Translations under genes and position numbers: made by a program
The notes under the pieces: model-generated
What the model saw: only the letters and a program-made list of their open reading frames with translations
The model's database searches: none
What the model was told of the DNA's origin: nothing
Origin: Elusimicrobiota bacterium
Lineage (GTDB): Bacteria > Elusimicrobiota > Elusimicrobia > 2-01-FULL-59-12 > JACPXA01
Length of the DNA stretch: 6,381 nucleotides
Reading direction: 5' to 3'
NCBI GenBank assembly: GCA_016196785.1
Contig: JACPXA010000031.1
Coordinates: 1 to 6,381 of the forward strand
In this document: positions 1-5,611 of the stretch, piece by piece
Numbering within the stretch: the first letter of the stretch is position 1
Layout: each line of letters opens with the position of its first letter

Positions 1-848
1 AGCCCAGGAGAAAACAGCAGGGCGTGTCCGCCACTATTGGGATCTTTCACTTCCCTCACCTCGTCCTTTCGGGTGATGACCCCATTGAGCTCCACAATCA
101 AATTCAATTGAGGAGTAGGATAGCGTTCGTAGGTCAGAGGCAAAAGCCGCATGGCCCCTGCAAGGTCATACCGGAGCACATCGCCTCTCTTAAAGTTGTT
201 CGCCTGGGTATTGAAGTCGTAGACCGCGTTGGCGTTGAGCCCCCAACGCTGGTAAAGGTGGGTGAGCACCATCCCCGGCGAGACATCCCAACTCCCGCTT
301 CCCAGCTGGAGGCTCGGAGGAAGGAGGGTGCCGGTTTCATCCCGCGCATCATCCTTGCCGGTTGGGAGTTTGAGCCCGAGTTTCCCTGTGATCCGGGTCG
401 TTCCTCCTGGACGATCATGCTGATAGAACTGAACCTTGCCGAAGGTGGTCACATCCCCCAGCCCGCGGTTTGTGAGTGCAGCCCTTTGGCCGCTGATGGT
501 CCTCTCCAATCGTTTGTCGAAATAGGGCACCATCAAACCGACCACCAGGCGGTTCGGGATAGCTTCATAAGGAAGCATGAAGGGGACCATCCGAACGATC
601 ATGTGTCGGTCCTGTGGATCCGGAACTTGCACGCCGTCTTGCAGGAGCTTGGACATCCTCCTTTCTTGATAGAAGCTCCGGACGCCGGCGCCTTCGATTC
701 CCACCACAAAGGCGGTGTCCCCATGGATGGGCGGCCCATTGGCTTCCACCCAGCCAGGGGAAAACACCGCCAAAATGAGCGTCGCCCAAAAGCGGCTATT
801 GAGCCCGCTGATAGGAGAGGATCTTGAGGGTCGGAGGATGCTCCCCAT
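1..848 (-). CDS. Outer-membrane 'MetA/transporter' family protein (Phenol_MetA_deg-like), C-terminus cut off by window edge
   Basis: The minus frame is open from 848 to the left edge (282 codons), so the C-terminus is missing. The start ATG at 848-846 follows an AGGAG at 860-856 with seven bases between. It gives an N-terminus with arginines, a hydrophobic stretch (about residues 20-31, FWATLILAVFSP) and a plausible cleavage site after VEA (residue 36). No later in-frame start keeps the signal peptide whole. The mature part has the run of alternating strands typical of the PF13557 family: MVPFMLPYEAIPNRLVVGLMVPY, GLGDVTTFGKV, a GKLGLKLPTGKDD segment, and WDVSPGMVLTH. That family is annotated as a putative outer-membrane transporter or porin, but its function is poorly defined. 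It is the fourth gene of the MerR operon and overlaps the HMA gene by 53 bases. A role in moving metal across the outer membrane is inference from context. Family call fairly confident; substrate unknown. Confidence 0.8.
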   Translation of the reverse strand, partial: MGSILRPSRSSPISGLNSRFWATLILAVFSPGWVEANGPPIHGDTAFVVGIEGAGVRSFYQERRMSKLLQDGVQVPDPQDRHMIVRMVPFMLPYEAIPNRLVVGLMVPYFDKRLERTISGQRAALTNRGLGDVTTFGKVQFYQHDRPGGTTRITGKLGLKLPTGKDDARDETGTLLPPSLQLGSGSWDVSPGMVLTHLYQRWGLNANAVYDFNTQANNFKRGDVLRYDLAGAMRLLPLTYERYPTPQLNLIVELNGVITRKDEVREVKDPNSGGHALLFSPG

Positions 849-1326
849 GCCCTTTCTCCTGGATGTCCTCGCTCTTCGCGACGATCTGGACGGCGACCCC
901 TGGAGGGATGGCCTTTTTCATCCCCGCCAGGATGTCGTCCTCTTTGACTAGAAACACTTCTCGGGAACCGGCTAATTCGAAAATCCACCGTCCCTCTTTC
1001 TGAACCAGAACCCCGACGGTCTGAATCTCTATGAAACCCGGTGTAAACCCGCCTTTTTTGACCGCTTCTCGGAGTTGCTCGAGCTTCATGGGGTGTCTTT
1101 CTGGGAAGGCTATCTCTGCCATACCTTTATCCACGTGGATGTTGACTTTCTCTGCCCCAGTCTCTTTAAGCCGTTTTTCTAGTCCATACGCGCAGAAAGG
1201 ACAGGCTAACCCTTTCACCTGGACCTTCATCACTGTTTCAGGTTCTGCGCTCACGAGCGTTCCTCCCATCAACACGATGGCCACGAGAGGCCACGCCAGA
1301 AGCCACCGTCTCTCCTTCTTCTCCAT
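796..1326 (-). CDS. Exported heavy-metal-associated (HMA, MerP-like) domain protein with C-terminal extension
   Basis: The 176-residue protein starts MEKKERRW, followed by a hydrophobic core (LLAWPLVAIVLMGG) and a cleavage site after LVSA (residue 27), so it should be periplasmic. Residues about 32-98 form an HMA ferredoxin-like fold with the metal-binding motif GLACPFC (Cys42 and Cys45), close to the family GMTCxxC. MerP and related proteins bind one soft metal ion with this cysteine pair and pass it to a membrane partner. MerP itself is only about 90 residues. Here about 75 extra residues follow (from about FIEIQTVGVLVQ), and I do not recognise them. The start is well placed: AGGAGG at 1337-1332 is six bases upstream and immediately follows the stop of the CopZ-like gene. 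The C-terminus overlaps the next gene. The metal could be Hg, Cu or another thiophilic ion; the operon's MerR favours Hg/Pb/Cd. Confidence 0.88.
   Translation of the reverse strand: MEKKERRWLLAWPLVAIVLMGGTLVSAEPETVMKVQVKGLACPFCAYGLEKRLKETGAEKVNIHVDKGMAEIAFPERHPMKLEQLREAVKKGGFTPGFIEIQTVGVLVQKEGRWIFELAGSREVFLVKEDDILAGMKKAIPPGVAVQIVAKSEDIQEKGHGEHPPTLKILSYQRAQ
849..860 (-). promoter_or_regulatory. Ribosome binding site that fixes the start of the outer-membrane protein
   Basis: Read on the minus strand the site is AGGAGAAAGGGC directly before ATG. The AGGAG core (860-856) sits seven bases from the start. It lies inside the 3' coding part of the upstream HMA gene, so the next gene begins before the HMA gene ends. 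This is the main support for the upstream ATG at 848. Confidence 0.75.
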
Positions 1327-1337
1327 CGTTTTCCTCC

Positions 1338-1823
1338 TTACTTTCTTTTATTGACCTCACGTTCAGATGTAATGGCCGTAATGGTGCGCCCGACGTTACC
1401 AAGACAACAGGCACCCTGGGGGTTTTTGCGCGCGCAGTCGCAGCGGCCTTCTTGAACGCCTTGCTTGATTTGTGTAGGGATATCGGTTTTGCCTTTCTCT
1501 CTCAGCTCTCGACGGATGTCGCCTCGGGTAAACCCAAAGCAGTAGCAGACGTTGACCTCCTCACCTGGATCTTTGATGGTGACGGGGAGCACCGTCTCGC
1601 CTTTCCGGATGACCTTCCCGGCCGGGTTACAATAGACGACCTCACAGGCAGGGTTCAGGCAGAATGTCGCCTCATCCCCAAACCCTTCTCGTAAGTGGCT
1701 GGGGATGTGATGGTCCAGGGTGACCGCAGTCACCCGGCGCCCCGTATTGCCACATACAGGGCAGGGACAGAAGTAGGTCGGGATCTTGCAGCACGCTTCG
1801 TGGGTTTCCAATACGTCGGCCAT
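1338..1823 (-). CDS. CopZ-type zinc / [2Fe-2S] protein (N-terminal CopZ domain as a stand-alone gene)
   Basis: The 161-residue protein has 13 cysteines arranged as in the N-terminal domain of Archaeoglobus fulgidus CopZ. CPVC (Cys21, Cys24) and a later CLNPACEVVY segment (Cys55, Cys60) would form the zinc site. CYC (Cys93, Cys95), CDC (Cys128, Cys130) and NPQGACC (Cys139, Cys140) fit the BFD-like [2Fe-2S] site. In AfCopZ this domain is cytoplasmic, redox-active and fused to a copper-binding HMA domain; here no HMA follows in the same chain. There is no signal peptide, so it should be cytoplasmic. An extra CC pair at residues 11-12 precedes the zinc motif. AGGAGG at 1836-1831 lies seven bases before the ATG and overlaps the merR stop, so translation is probably coupled to the regulator. 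A role in reducing or handling metal is inference; zf-CopZ-like identity is the strong part. Confidence 0.88.
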   Translation of the reverse strand: MADVLETHEACCKIPTYFCPCPVCGNTGRRVTAVTLDHHIPSHLREGFGDEATFCLNPACEVVYCNPAGKVIRKGETVLPVTIKDPGEEVNVCYCFGFTRGDIRRELREKGKTDIPTQIKQGVQEGRCDCARKNPQGACCLGNVGRTITAITSEREVNKRK

Positions 1824-1834
1824 CGGTGAACCTC

Positions 1835-2248
1835 CTAGTGGGGTTGCTTAACCTCCAAACTGTTCAAGATGGGACATTGATCAGTCGTGGCCCGGCGTTG
1901 GCAAGTGCTCACGAGATCTTGGAGGGTCCGCTTGATCGCTTGAAGTGATTGAACCTTCGCCTCAACGTCTCGAAGCTTTACCTCCGCTTTGGTTTTGACG
2001 GCTCCACAGCGGACTGGGTGGCTGACCCGCAACCGCAGAAGGTCCGAGATCTCCTTGAGCGTGAACCCCAACGCCTGGGCATTCTTGATGAACCGGAGCT
2101 TCTGAACCGCCTCGGGCGCATACAGCCGGTAGCCCGACTCTCGCCGGGCTGAGGGGGAGAGGAGCCCCGTCCGCTCATAGTAACGGATGGTTTGGATATT
2201 GACCCCAGCCTGCTTAGCCACCTTGCCGATCGTGAGTTCTCCATTCAT
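1835..2248 (-). CDS. merR: MerR-family metal-sensing regulator, Hg(II)/Pb/Cd branch
   Basis: The 137-residue protein starts at the ATG at 2248-2246, preceded by AGGGAGG (2261-2255) at six bases. A longer in-frame reading up to 2401 would run through the promoter and is rejected. The N-terminus is the winged helix-turn-helix (LTIGKVAKQAGVNIQTIRYYERTGLL, then GYRLY), followed by a dimerisation helix. Three cysteines lie at residues 81, 116 and 125. The spacings of 35 and 9 are those of the Hg(II) ligands of Tn501 MerR (82, 117, 126), and the ending C-x8-CPIL resembles MerR. PbrR and CadR share similar spacing, so Pb or Cd is not excluded; CueR lacks the first cysteine, so copper sensing is unlikely. 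MerR proteins bend and untwist an over-long promoter spacer when metal binds. It is the first gene of its own operon and should autoregulate from the dyad at 2274-2295. Confidence 0.92.
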   Translation of the reverse strand: MNGELTIGKVAKQAGVNIQTIRYYERTGLLSPSARRESGYRLYAPEAVQKLRFIKNAQALGFTLKEISDLLRLRVSHPVRCGAVKTKAEVKLRDVEAKVQSLQAIKRTLQDLVSTCQRRATTDQCPILNSLEVKQPH

Positions 2249-2266
2249 GAAGGGCCTCCCTAGTAA

Positions 2267-2298
2267 AGGATACACTCTATACCTTAGTATAGAGTCAA
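2267..2298 (-). promoter_or_regulatory. MerR-type promoter/operator of the metal operon
   Basis: On the minus strand the -35 is TTGACT (2298-2293). The -10 is GTATCC (2273-2268, 19-base spacer) or TATCCT (2272-2267, 20-base spacer). The spacer holds a perfect inverted repeat with 9-base arms ACTCTATAC and GTATAGAGT (2274-2282 and 2287-2295 on the plus strand) around four bases. A 19-20 base spacer filled by a dyad is the hallmark of promoters activated by MerR-family proteins. The form resembles PbrR/CadR-type operators (TTGACTCTATAG...). It lies just upstream of merR and reads only towards it. Confidence 0.88.
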
Positions 2299-2314
2299 GC
2301 ACTTTTTTTCGTGG

Positions 2315-2343
2315 TTGACCAATGAGGGACAAATTCGTACGAT
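2315..2343 (+). promoter_or_regulatory. Possible sigma70 promoter for the glycosyltransferase unit
   Basis: TTGACC (2315-2320), a 17-base spacer and TACGAT (2338-2343) match the -35 well and the -10 in four of six positions. It faces the glycosyltransferase genes and lies 16 bases beyond the -35 of the divergent metal operon. Transcription would begin near 2350, leaving a leader of about 40 bases that contains the inverted repeat at 2360-2382. The match is moderate. Confidence 0.4.
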
Positions 2344-2359
2344 GGTGTTGCCCCGCCGC

Positions 2360-2382
2360 TTGAGAACGTATTCGGTTCTCAA
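2360..2382 (+). repeat. Perfect inverted repeat (8-base arms) in the leader of the GT2 gene
   Basis: Arms TTGAGAAC (2360-2367) and GTTCTCAA (2375-2382) are exact reverse complements around a seven-base loop. The repeat ends seven bases before the preferred ATG at 2390. It could be an RNA hairpin affecting initiation or a DNA operator. There is no T-tract, so it is not an intrinsic terminator. Function unknown. Confidence 0.5.
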
Positions 2383-2389
2383 TGGTTTC

Positions 2390-3328
2390 ATGAATACGCA
2401 ACTTTCCATCATCATCCCTGTGTATAACGAGGAAGAGGTGCTACCCCACCTCTACCAACAGCTCACCCAGGTGCTGACCACGGTCGGCGACCCGTATGAA
2501 ATCCTTTTCGTGAATGATGGGAGCACCGATCACACGCTCAAACTGGTCCGTCACCTCGCTCGCCAGGATCCACGGGTGAAGGTGATCAGTTTCTCACGGA
2601 ACTTCGGCCACCAACTGGCCATCACTGCGGGGATCGATTACAGCCGGGGGGAGGCGGTGATCATTATGGATGGTGACCTGCAGGACCCCCCAGAGGTGAT
2701 CCCTCCGTTGGTGGAACGATGGCGGGAAGGGTACGATGTGGTGTATGCCATGCGCACGGGCCGACGGGGAGAGACCTGGTTTAAACGGTTGACCGCCCAT
2801 GTGTTTTACCGCTTCTTTCGCCGGCTCACTCGCACCAACATCCCTCTCGATACGGGAGACTTCCGGCTGATGAGCCGAACCGTCGTGACGCACCTTCGGA
2901 CCTTGCGGGAACGGAGCCGATTCCTCCGAGGGCTCGCAGGGTGGATCGGCTTCAAACAGGTGGGAGTTCCCTATAAGCGGGCCCCTCGCTGCGCCGGGTC
3001 TACCAAGTTCTCGGTGCTGCGGATGGTGCGTTTCGCCCTGGATGGCATCGTCTCTTTCTCATCTGCCCCTCTCCGGATTTCGATCTACTTCGGATAGGCG
3101 GTATCAATGCTGTGTTTTGGGTATTTGCTCTATGCCTTGTATTTGAGGTTTATCGCTCATCGCACGGTCCAGGGGTGGACGTCCCTGATGGTGGCCCTCT
3201 TGGGGGTTGGCGGGATGATCCTCATCAACATCGGGATTCTCGGTGAGTACATCGGCCGAATCTACGAGGAAACGAAGCGCCGCCCACTCTATATCGTTGA
3301 GGAAACCATTGGGATCGAGCCGCCATGA
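2390..3328 (+). pseudogene. GT2 polyprenyl-phosphate glycosyltransferase (GtrB/ArnC/DPM1-like), interrupted by an in-frame TAG
   Basis: This reads as one 312-codon gene with a TAG at codon 236 (3095-3097). The preferred start is the ATG at 2390, because the family begins just before LSIIIPVYNEEE (residues 5-16). There is no clear Shine-Dalgarno, and an upstream ATG at 2342 is possible. Visible GT-A motifs are VNDGSTD (41-47), SRNFGHQLA, DGDLQDPP (94-101, metal/nucleotide-sugar site), DTGDFRLMSR, and RFLRGLAGWIGFKQ. These enzymes move a sugar from a nucleotide donor to undecaprenyl or dolichyl phosphate on the cytoplasmic face. After the stop, the same frame continues with two membrane segments (CFGYLLYALYLRFI; LMVALLGVGGMILINIGIL) and the family ending GEYIGRIYEETKRRPLYIVEE. 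TTG to TAG would restore the usual Leu. A 235-residue product would keep the catalytic domain but lose its anchors. The final TGA overlaps the next ATG (ATGA). The cause could be true decay or a base-call error. Confidence 0.85.
3095..3097 (+). other. Premature in-frame amber codon within the GT2 gene
   Basis: The codons read TTC GGA TAG GCG GTA TCA ATG. Homologous sequence continues in the same frame on both sides, so this is a single-base nonsense change and not a frameshift. It falls inside the first of the two C-terminal membrane helices. Confidence 0.85.
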
Positions 3329-5249
3329 CCTTAAGGTCCTTTCGCTCAACGCTTTGGTTTACGAGCGCGTTCCTGGTGTTTCATGCGGCCATCCTCCTGT
3401 GGTGGCGCTGTGTAGACACCCGGCCTCCAGCCTGGGATCCGACCAACCACCTCCAACTGGCGCTAGATTACCGTGATGCCTTGACGCAAGCTCGCCCGGT
3501 CACCTCGCACTGGTACTCTGGGTGTCCCGTCGAGCGCTGATTGATTTCCCTTTGACGGCGCTGGTGACCGCCGGATGGGCGGCGCTGGTGGCTAGTGACG
3601 GGTTCACGCAGCGGCGGGCTTCCCTCCTGTTTGGGCTCGTGTCCGGATGGGGTTGTTTGACGAAACCCACCTTTGCCTTTTTCGTGTTCCCTGCCGCAGC
3701 TTGGATCGCTATCCGGAGCTGGCGAAGCGCGTATCGGGAACGTCCGAGCATCCGATGGAACCTCATCATGGCCACCCTGCTCGTCCTGGGGATTGCTGCC
3801 CCTTGGTACACCCAGCATCTCGCGAAGTTCATCAAAGGTCACTTCCGGGTCGAGACGGTCCTCGGCCCTGCTGAGGGAGATCCTTCCATCCTCTCGCGCG
3901 CTTCTTGGGCGTACTATGCCCTGGCGTTGCCCCATCAGATGGGAAAGATCTTGTCCCTGCTCGCGACCCTAGGCTTTGTGGCGTCTGCGGTGTTTAAGCG
4001 GCGGGAAGACCGCTGGCCGCTCGTTTGGATGATCTCTGGATATGTCGGCTTGACGCTCTTACGCAACAAGGATTACCGATACACGCTGCCCTACTTGCCG
4101 GCGCTGGCGTTGATCCTCAGCGCCTGGATCTGGCGTCTTAGGGGTGCTCGGATCTGGGCTGGGCTCGCCGGCTTGGCGGCGATGGGGCAAGTCGTGTACG
4201 CCAGTGTGGTCCGAGATCCCCCACAACAGGAGGATTGGAAACACCGAGAGCTCCTCCATACGATGGCCGCTTGGCATGACCCGCGCGAGCCACAGCTTCT
4301 CTGCGCGGTGTTAAACAACCATCCGATGCTGTTTGGTGGGACATTGCGCTGGACCGCCAAAACCCTCGGGATCCCCATGGAGACGACAGGCATCGGTGAT
4401 GACCCCGGAGAATTCGCTGAGTTTGTGTTGCTGAAAACAGGGGATATAGGACCCGCGTCGGAAGAGCTCGCCACCATCGCACAGAAACTCTTGAATTCGG
4501 GGCGGTCGTTTTCTGAGGTATACCGTCTAATCACCACCGTCCCCTTACCGGATGGTTCCACCGGTCGCCTGTTCCACCGGGAACCGTTGGTGTTTCAAAT
4601 CCCTGACCTGTCCGTCCGGGCGTTGGAACACCGCCTAGAGGCTCTGCTCTCCGGGGCGTTCCACATACAAAGCCAGGAACCCCCTCAGCCGCAGAATAAT
4701 GTTGGACCGCTGTCGGTTAGGGTCAAGACGACCGCCGATGAACTTCAGCGGGGGCGTCTTCGTTCCGTTGTCATCGAGGGGCGATCCCTCTTGGTCAAAA
4801 AAACCCCCATCGCTTCTTGTCGGCTTGAACTTGAAGACGTGTGGCTAAATCTCTACCGGCTCTGGGACAAGGAAGAACTCGCGATTCTCTCGGTGGGCAC
4901 ACTGCATCCTACGATCCAAGTGAGCCTCGCCGAGCTCACGCAACGGTTGGAGGGAAAGGTGAAGGGACTAGACTCGCTCAAGGTGTACGGGCAGGGAGCG
5001 GCATGGACCATTGAGGGGCGCTACCGTGGGGTCTCGGTGGTGGTGCACGGTTCAGGGCGATTGATCCCCGAAACTGAGCAGATGGTATGGCGGGTGGAGC
5101 GAGCTGACATCGCGGGGTGGCCCCTTCCGGCGTTTCTCCTGGGGGACTACCGTCAACAGCGGGTTCCGTTAGTCCCCACCCCTTCCTTTCCCATGGCGCT
5201 CCAAATCCGCCACATCCAAATCACCAAAGACCACCTGCTGATTTCCTAA
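3325..5249 (+). pseudogene. GT39 (PMT/ArnT-like) membrane glycosyltransferase with C-terminal LmeA/DUF2993-like domain; internal deletion and frameshift
   Basis: The gene begins at ATG 3325, overlapping the GT2 stop. The first frame (3325-3540) gives membrane helix 1 (WFTSAFLVFHAAILLWW) and the first periplasmic loop RPPAWDPTNHLQLALDYRDAL, whose acidic residues are typical of the GT-C active site. It then reads SHWYSGCPVER and stops at 3538-3540. A second frame, with a possible GTG at 3522, continues as SRRALIDFPLTALV, a segment that normally lies some 80-100 residues further on. About 250-300 bases therefore seem missing, with the junction near 3510-3525. Downstream there are several more helices (to about 4200), a soluble segment, and from about 4600 a roughly 210-residue part resembling LmeA/DUF2993. 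Intact GT39 enzymes transfer a sugar from a polyprenyl-phosphate donor to an acceptor outside the membrane. The 575-codon second frame stays open, so the lesion is recent or an assembly error. Confidence 0.82.
4600..5246 (+). other. LmeA/DUF2993-like C-terminal domain of the GT39 gene
   Basis: The part from about SVRALEHRLEALLSG to the end shows the DUF2993 order: a GRLRSVVIEGRSLLVKK strand pair, then SCRLELEDVWLNL, LSVGTLHPTIQVSLAELTQRLEG, a strand-rich middle (YRGVSVVVHGSGRL), and an ending like the family's 'FPLALRIRSVRIEDGRLVI' (FPMALQIRHIQITKDHLLIS). LmeA of mycobacteria is a phospholipid-binding periplasmic protein needed for mannan elongation of lipomannan. No stop or start separates this domain from the glycosyltransferase, so it would be one chain. 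The domain call comes from pattern memory only. Confidence 0.68.
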
Positions 5250-5305
5250 TAAAAGGAATATCTCCGTCTTCTGTGCACTCTAAAAGGGGGAGGGATTTCT
5301 CAAGG

Positions 5306-5334
5306 TTGAAATACACAGTATATACATGTATACT
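5306..5334 (+). promoter_or_regulatory. Near-consensus sigma70 promoter of the toxin-antitoxin pair
   Basis: TTGAAA (5306-5311), a 17-base spacer and TATACT (5329-5334) match the consensus in five of six positions each. Transcription would start near 5341, only about seven bases before the toxin GTG, so the leader is very short and most of the AGAAGG at 5336-5341 might not be transcribed. Confidence 0.7.
5321..5332 (+). repeat. 12-base palindrome over the -10, probable antitoxin operator
   Basis: TATACATGTATA is a perfect palindrome that covers part of the spacer and the first four bases of the -10. Partly matching flanks (AGTATA and TATACT at 5317-5322 and 5329-5334) enlarge it. Ribbon-helix-helix antitoxins bind short palindromes at this place to repress their own operon; that use here is inference. 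Confidence 0.55.
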
Positions 5335-5347
5335 AAGAAGGTGAAAT

Positions 5348-5611
5348 GTGCGAATTGAATCGTTCCTGTGGGACCAACGTAATGTTGAACATATCGCGAG
5401 GCATGGTATATCCCCTAAGGAGGTGGAAGAAATTCCTGAAGGCCCTTATCGCGTGGTTCGGGCAGGGCCCGATCGTTATGCTCTCTATGGCCAGTCGCAG
5501 GGAGGAAGGTACCTTGTGGCGATTATCTCATTGAGAGGTACTGGTCAAGCGTATCCCATCACCGCCAGAGAAATGACCAAGGGAGAACGGCGCCGGTTCC
5601 GGAGGTTATGA
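5348..5611 (+). CDS. brnT: BrnT-family toxin (type II toxin-antitoxin)
   Basis: The 87-residue protein matches the BrnT/DUF497 pattern: FLWDQRNVEHIARHGISPKEVEEI, then a central strand pair (YRVVRAGPDRYALYGQSQGGRYLVAIISLRG) and the ending ITAREMTKGERRRF, like the family's ISARxAtxxERxxY. BrnT of Brucella is a RelE-fold ribonuclease that halts translation and is neutralised by BrnA. The start is the GTG at 5348, with AGAAGG six bases upstream; no later start keeps the conserved FxWD segment. A nearby ATG at 5346 opens only an unrelated short frame. The stop overlaps the antitoxin start. Toxin-first order is that of brnTA. The catalytic residues appear present, but I cannot confirm them without an alignment. 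Confidence 0.85.
   Translation: MRIESFLWDQRNVEHIARHGISPKEVEEIPEGPYRVVRAGPDRYALYGQSQGGRYLVAIISLRGTGQAYPITAREMTKGERRRFRRL

Noticed and set aside
24..827. Long plus-strand open frame of 267 codons
   Set aside because: It lies opposite the outer-membrane protein gene, which has a signal peptide, ribosome site and family-like sequence. The plus-strand translation is rich in His, Pro and Arg and resembles no family I know; it is a high-GC antisense shadow.
2249..2401. N-terminal extension of the MerR regulator (188-residue version)
   Set aside because: The extra 51 codons run through the promoter and operator and have no ribosome site. The ATG at 2248 has AGGGAGG upstream and gives the normal family length.
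3095..3097. UAG recoding (pyrrolysine or a reassigned amber codon)
   Set aside because: At least three other genes here end with TAG at family-typical lengths, and the family has an ordinary hydrophobic residue at this place.
3107..3328. Separate small membrane protein gene
   Set aside because: It is in the same frame as the GT2 gene and encodes the usual C-terminal helices of that family, so it is the tail of the interrupted gene.
3468..3935. Minus-strand open frames opposite the GT39 gene (also 4059-4561)
   Set aside because: Low-complexity, Arg/Ser/Pro-rich translations with no ribosome sites, opposite a clear membrane-protein frame.
5243..5258. TTCCT/AGGAA inverted repeat after the GT39 stop as a terminator
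   Set aside because: The stem has only five AT-rich pairs and is not followed by a T-run.
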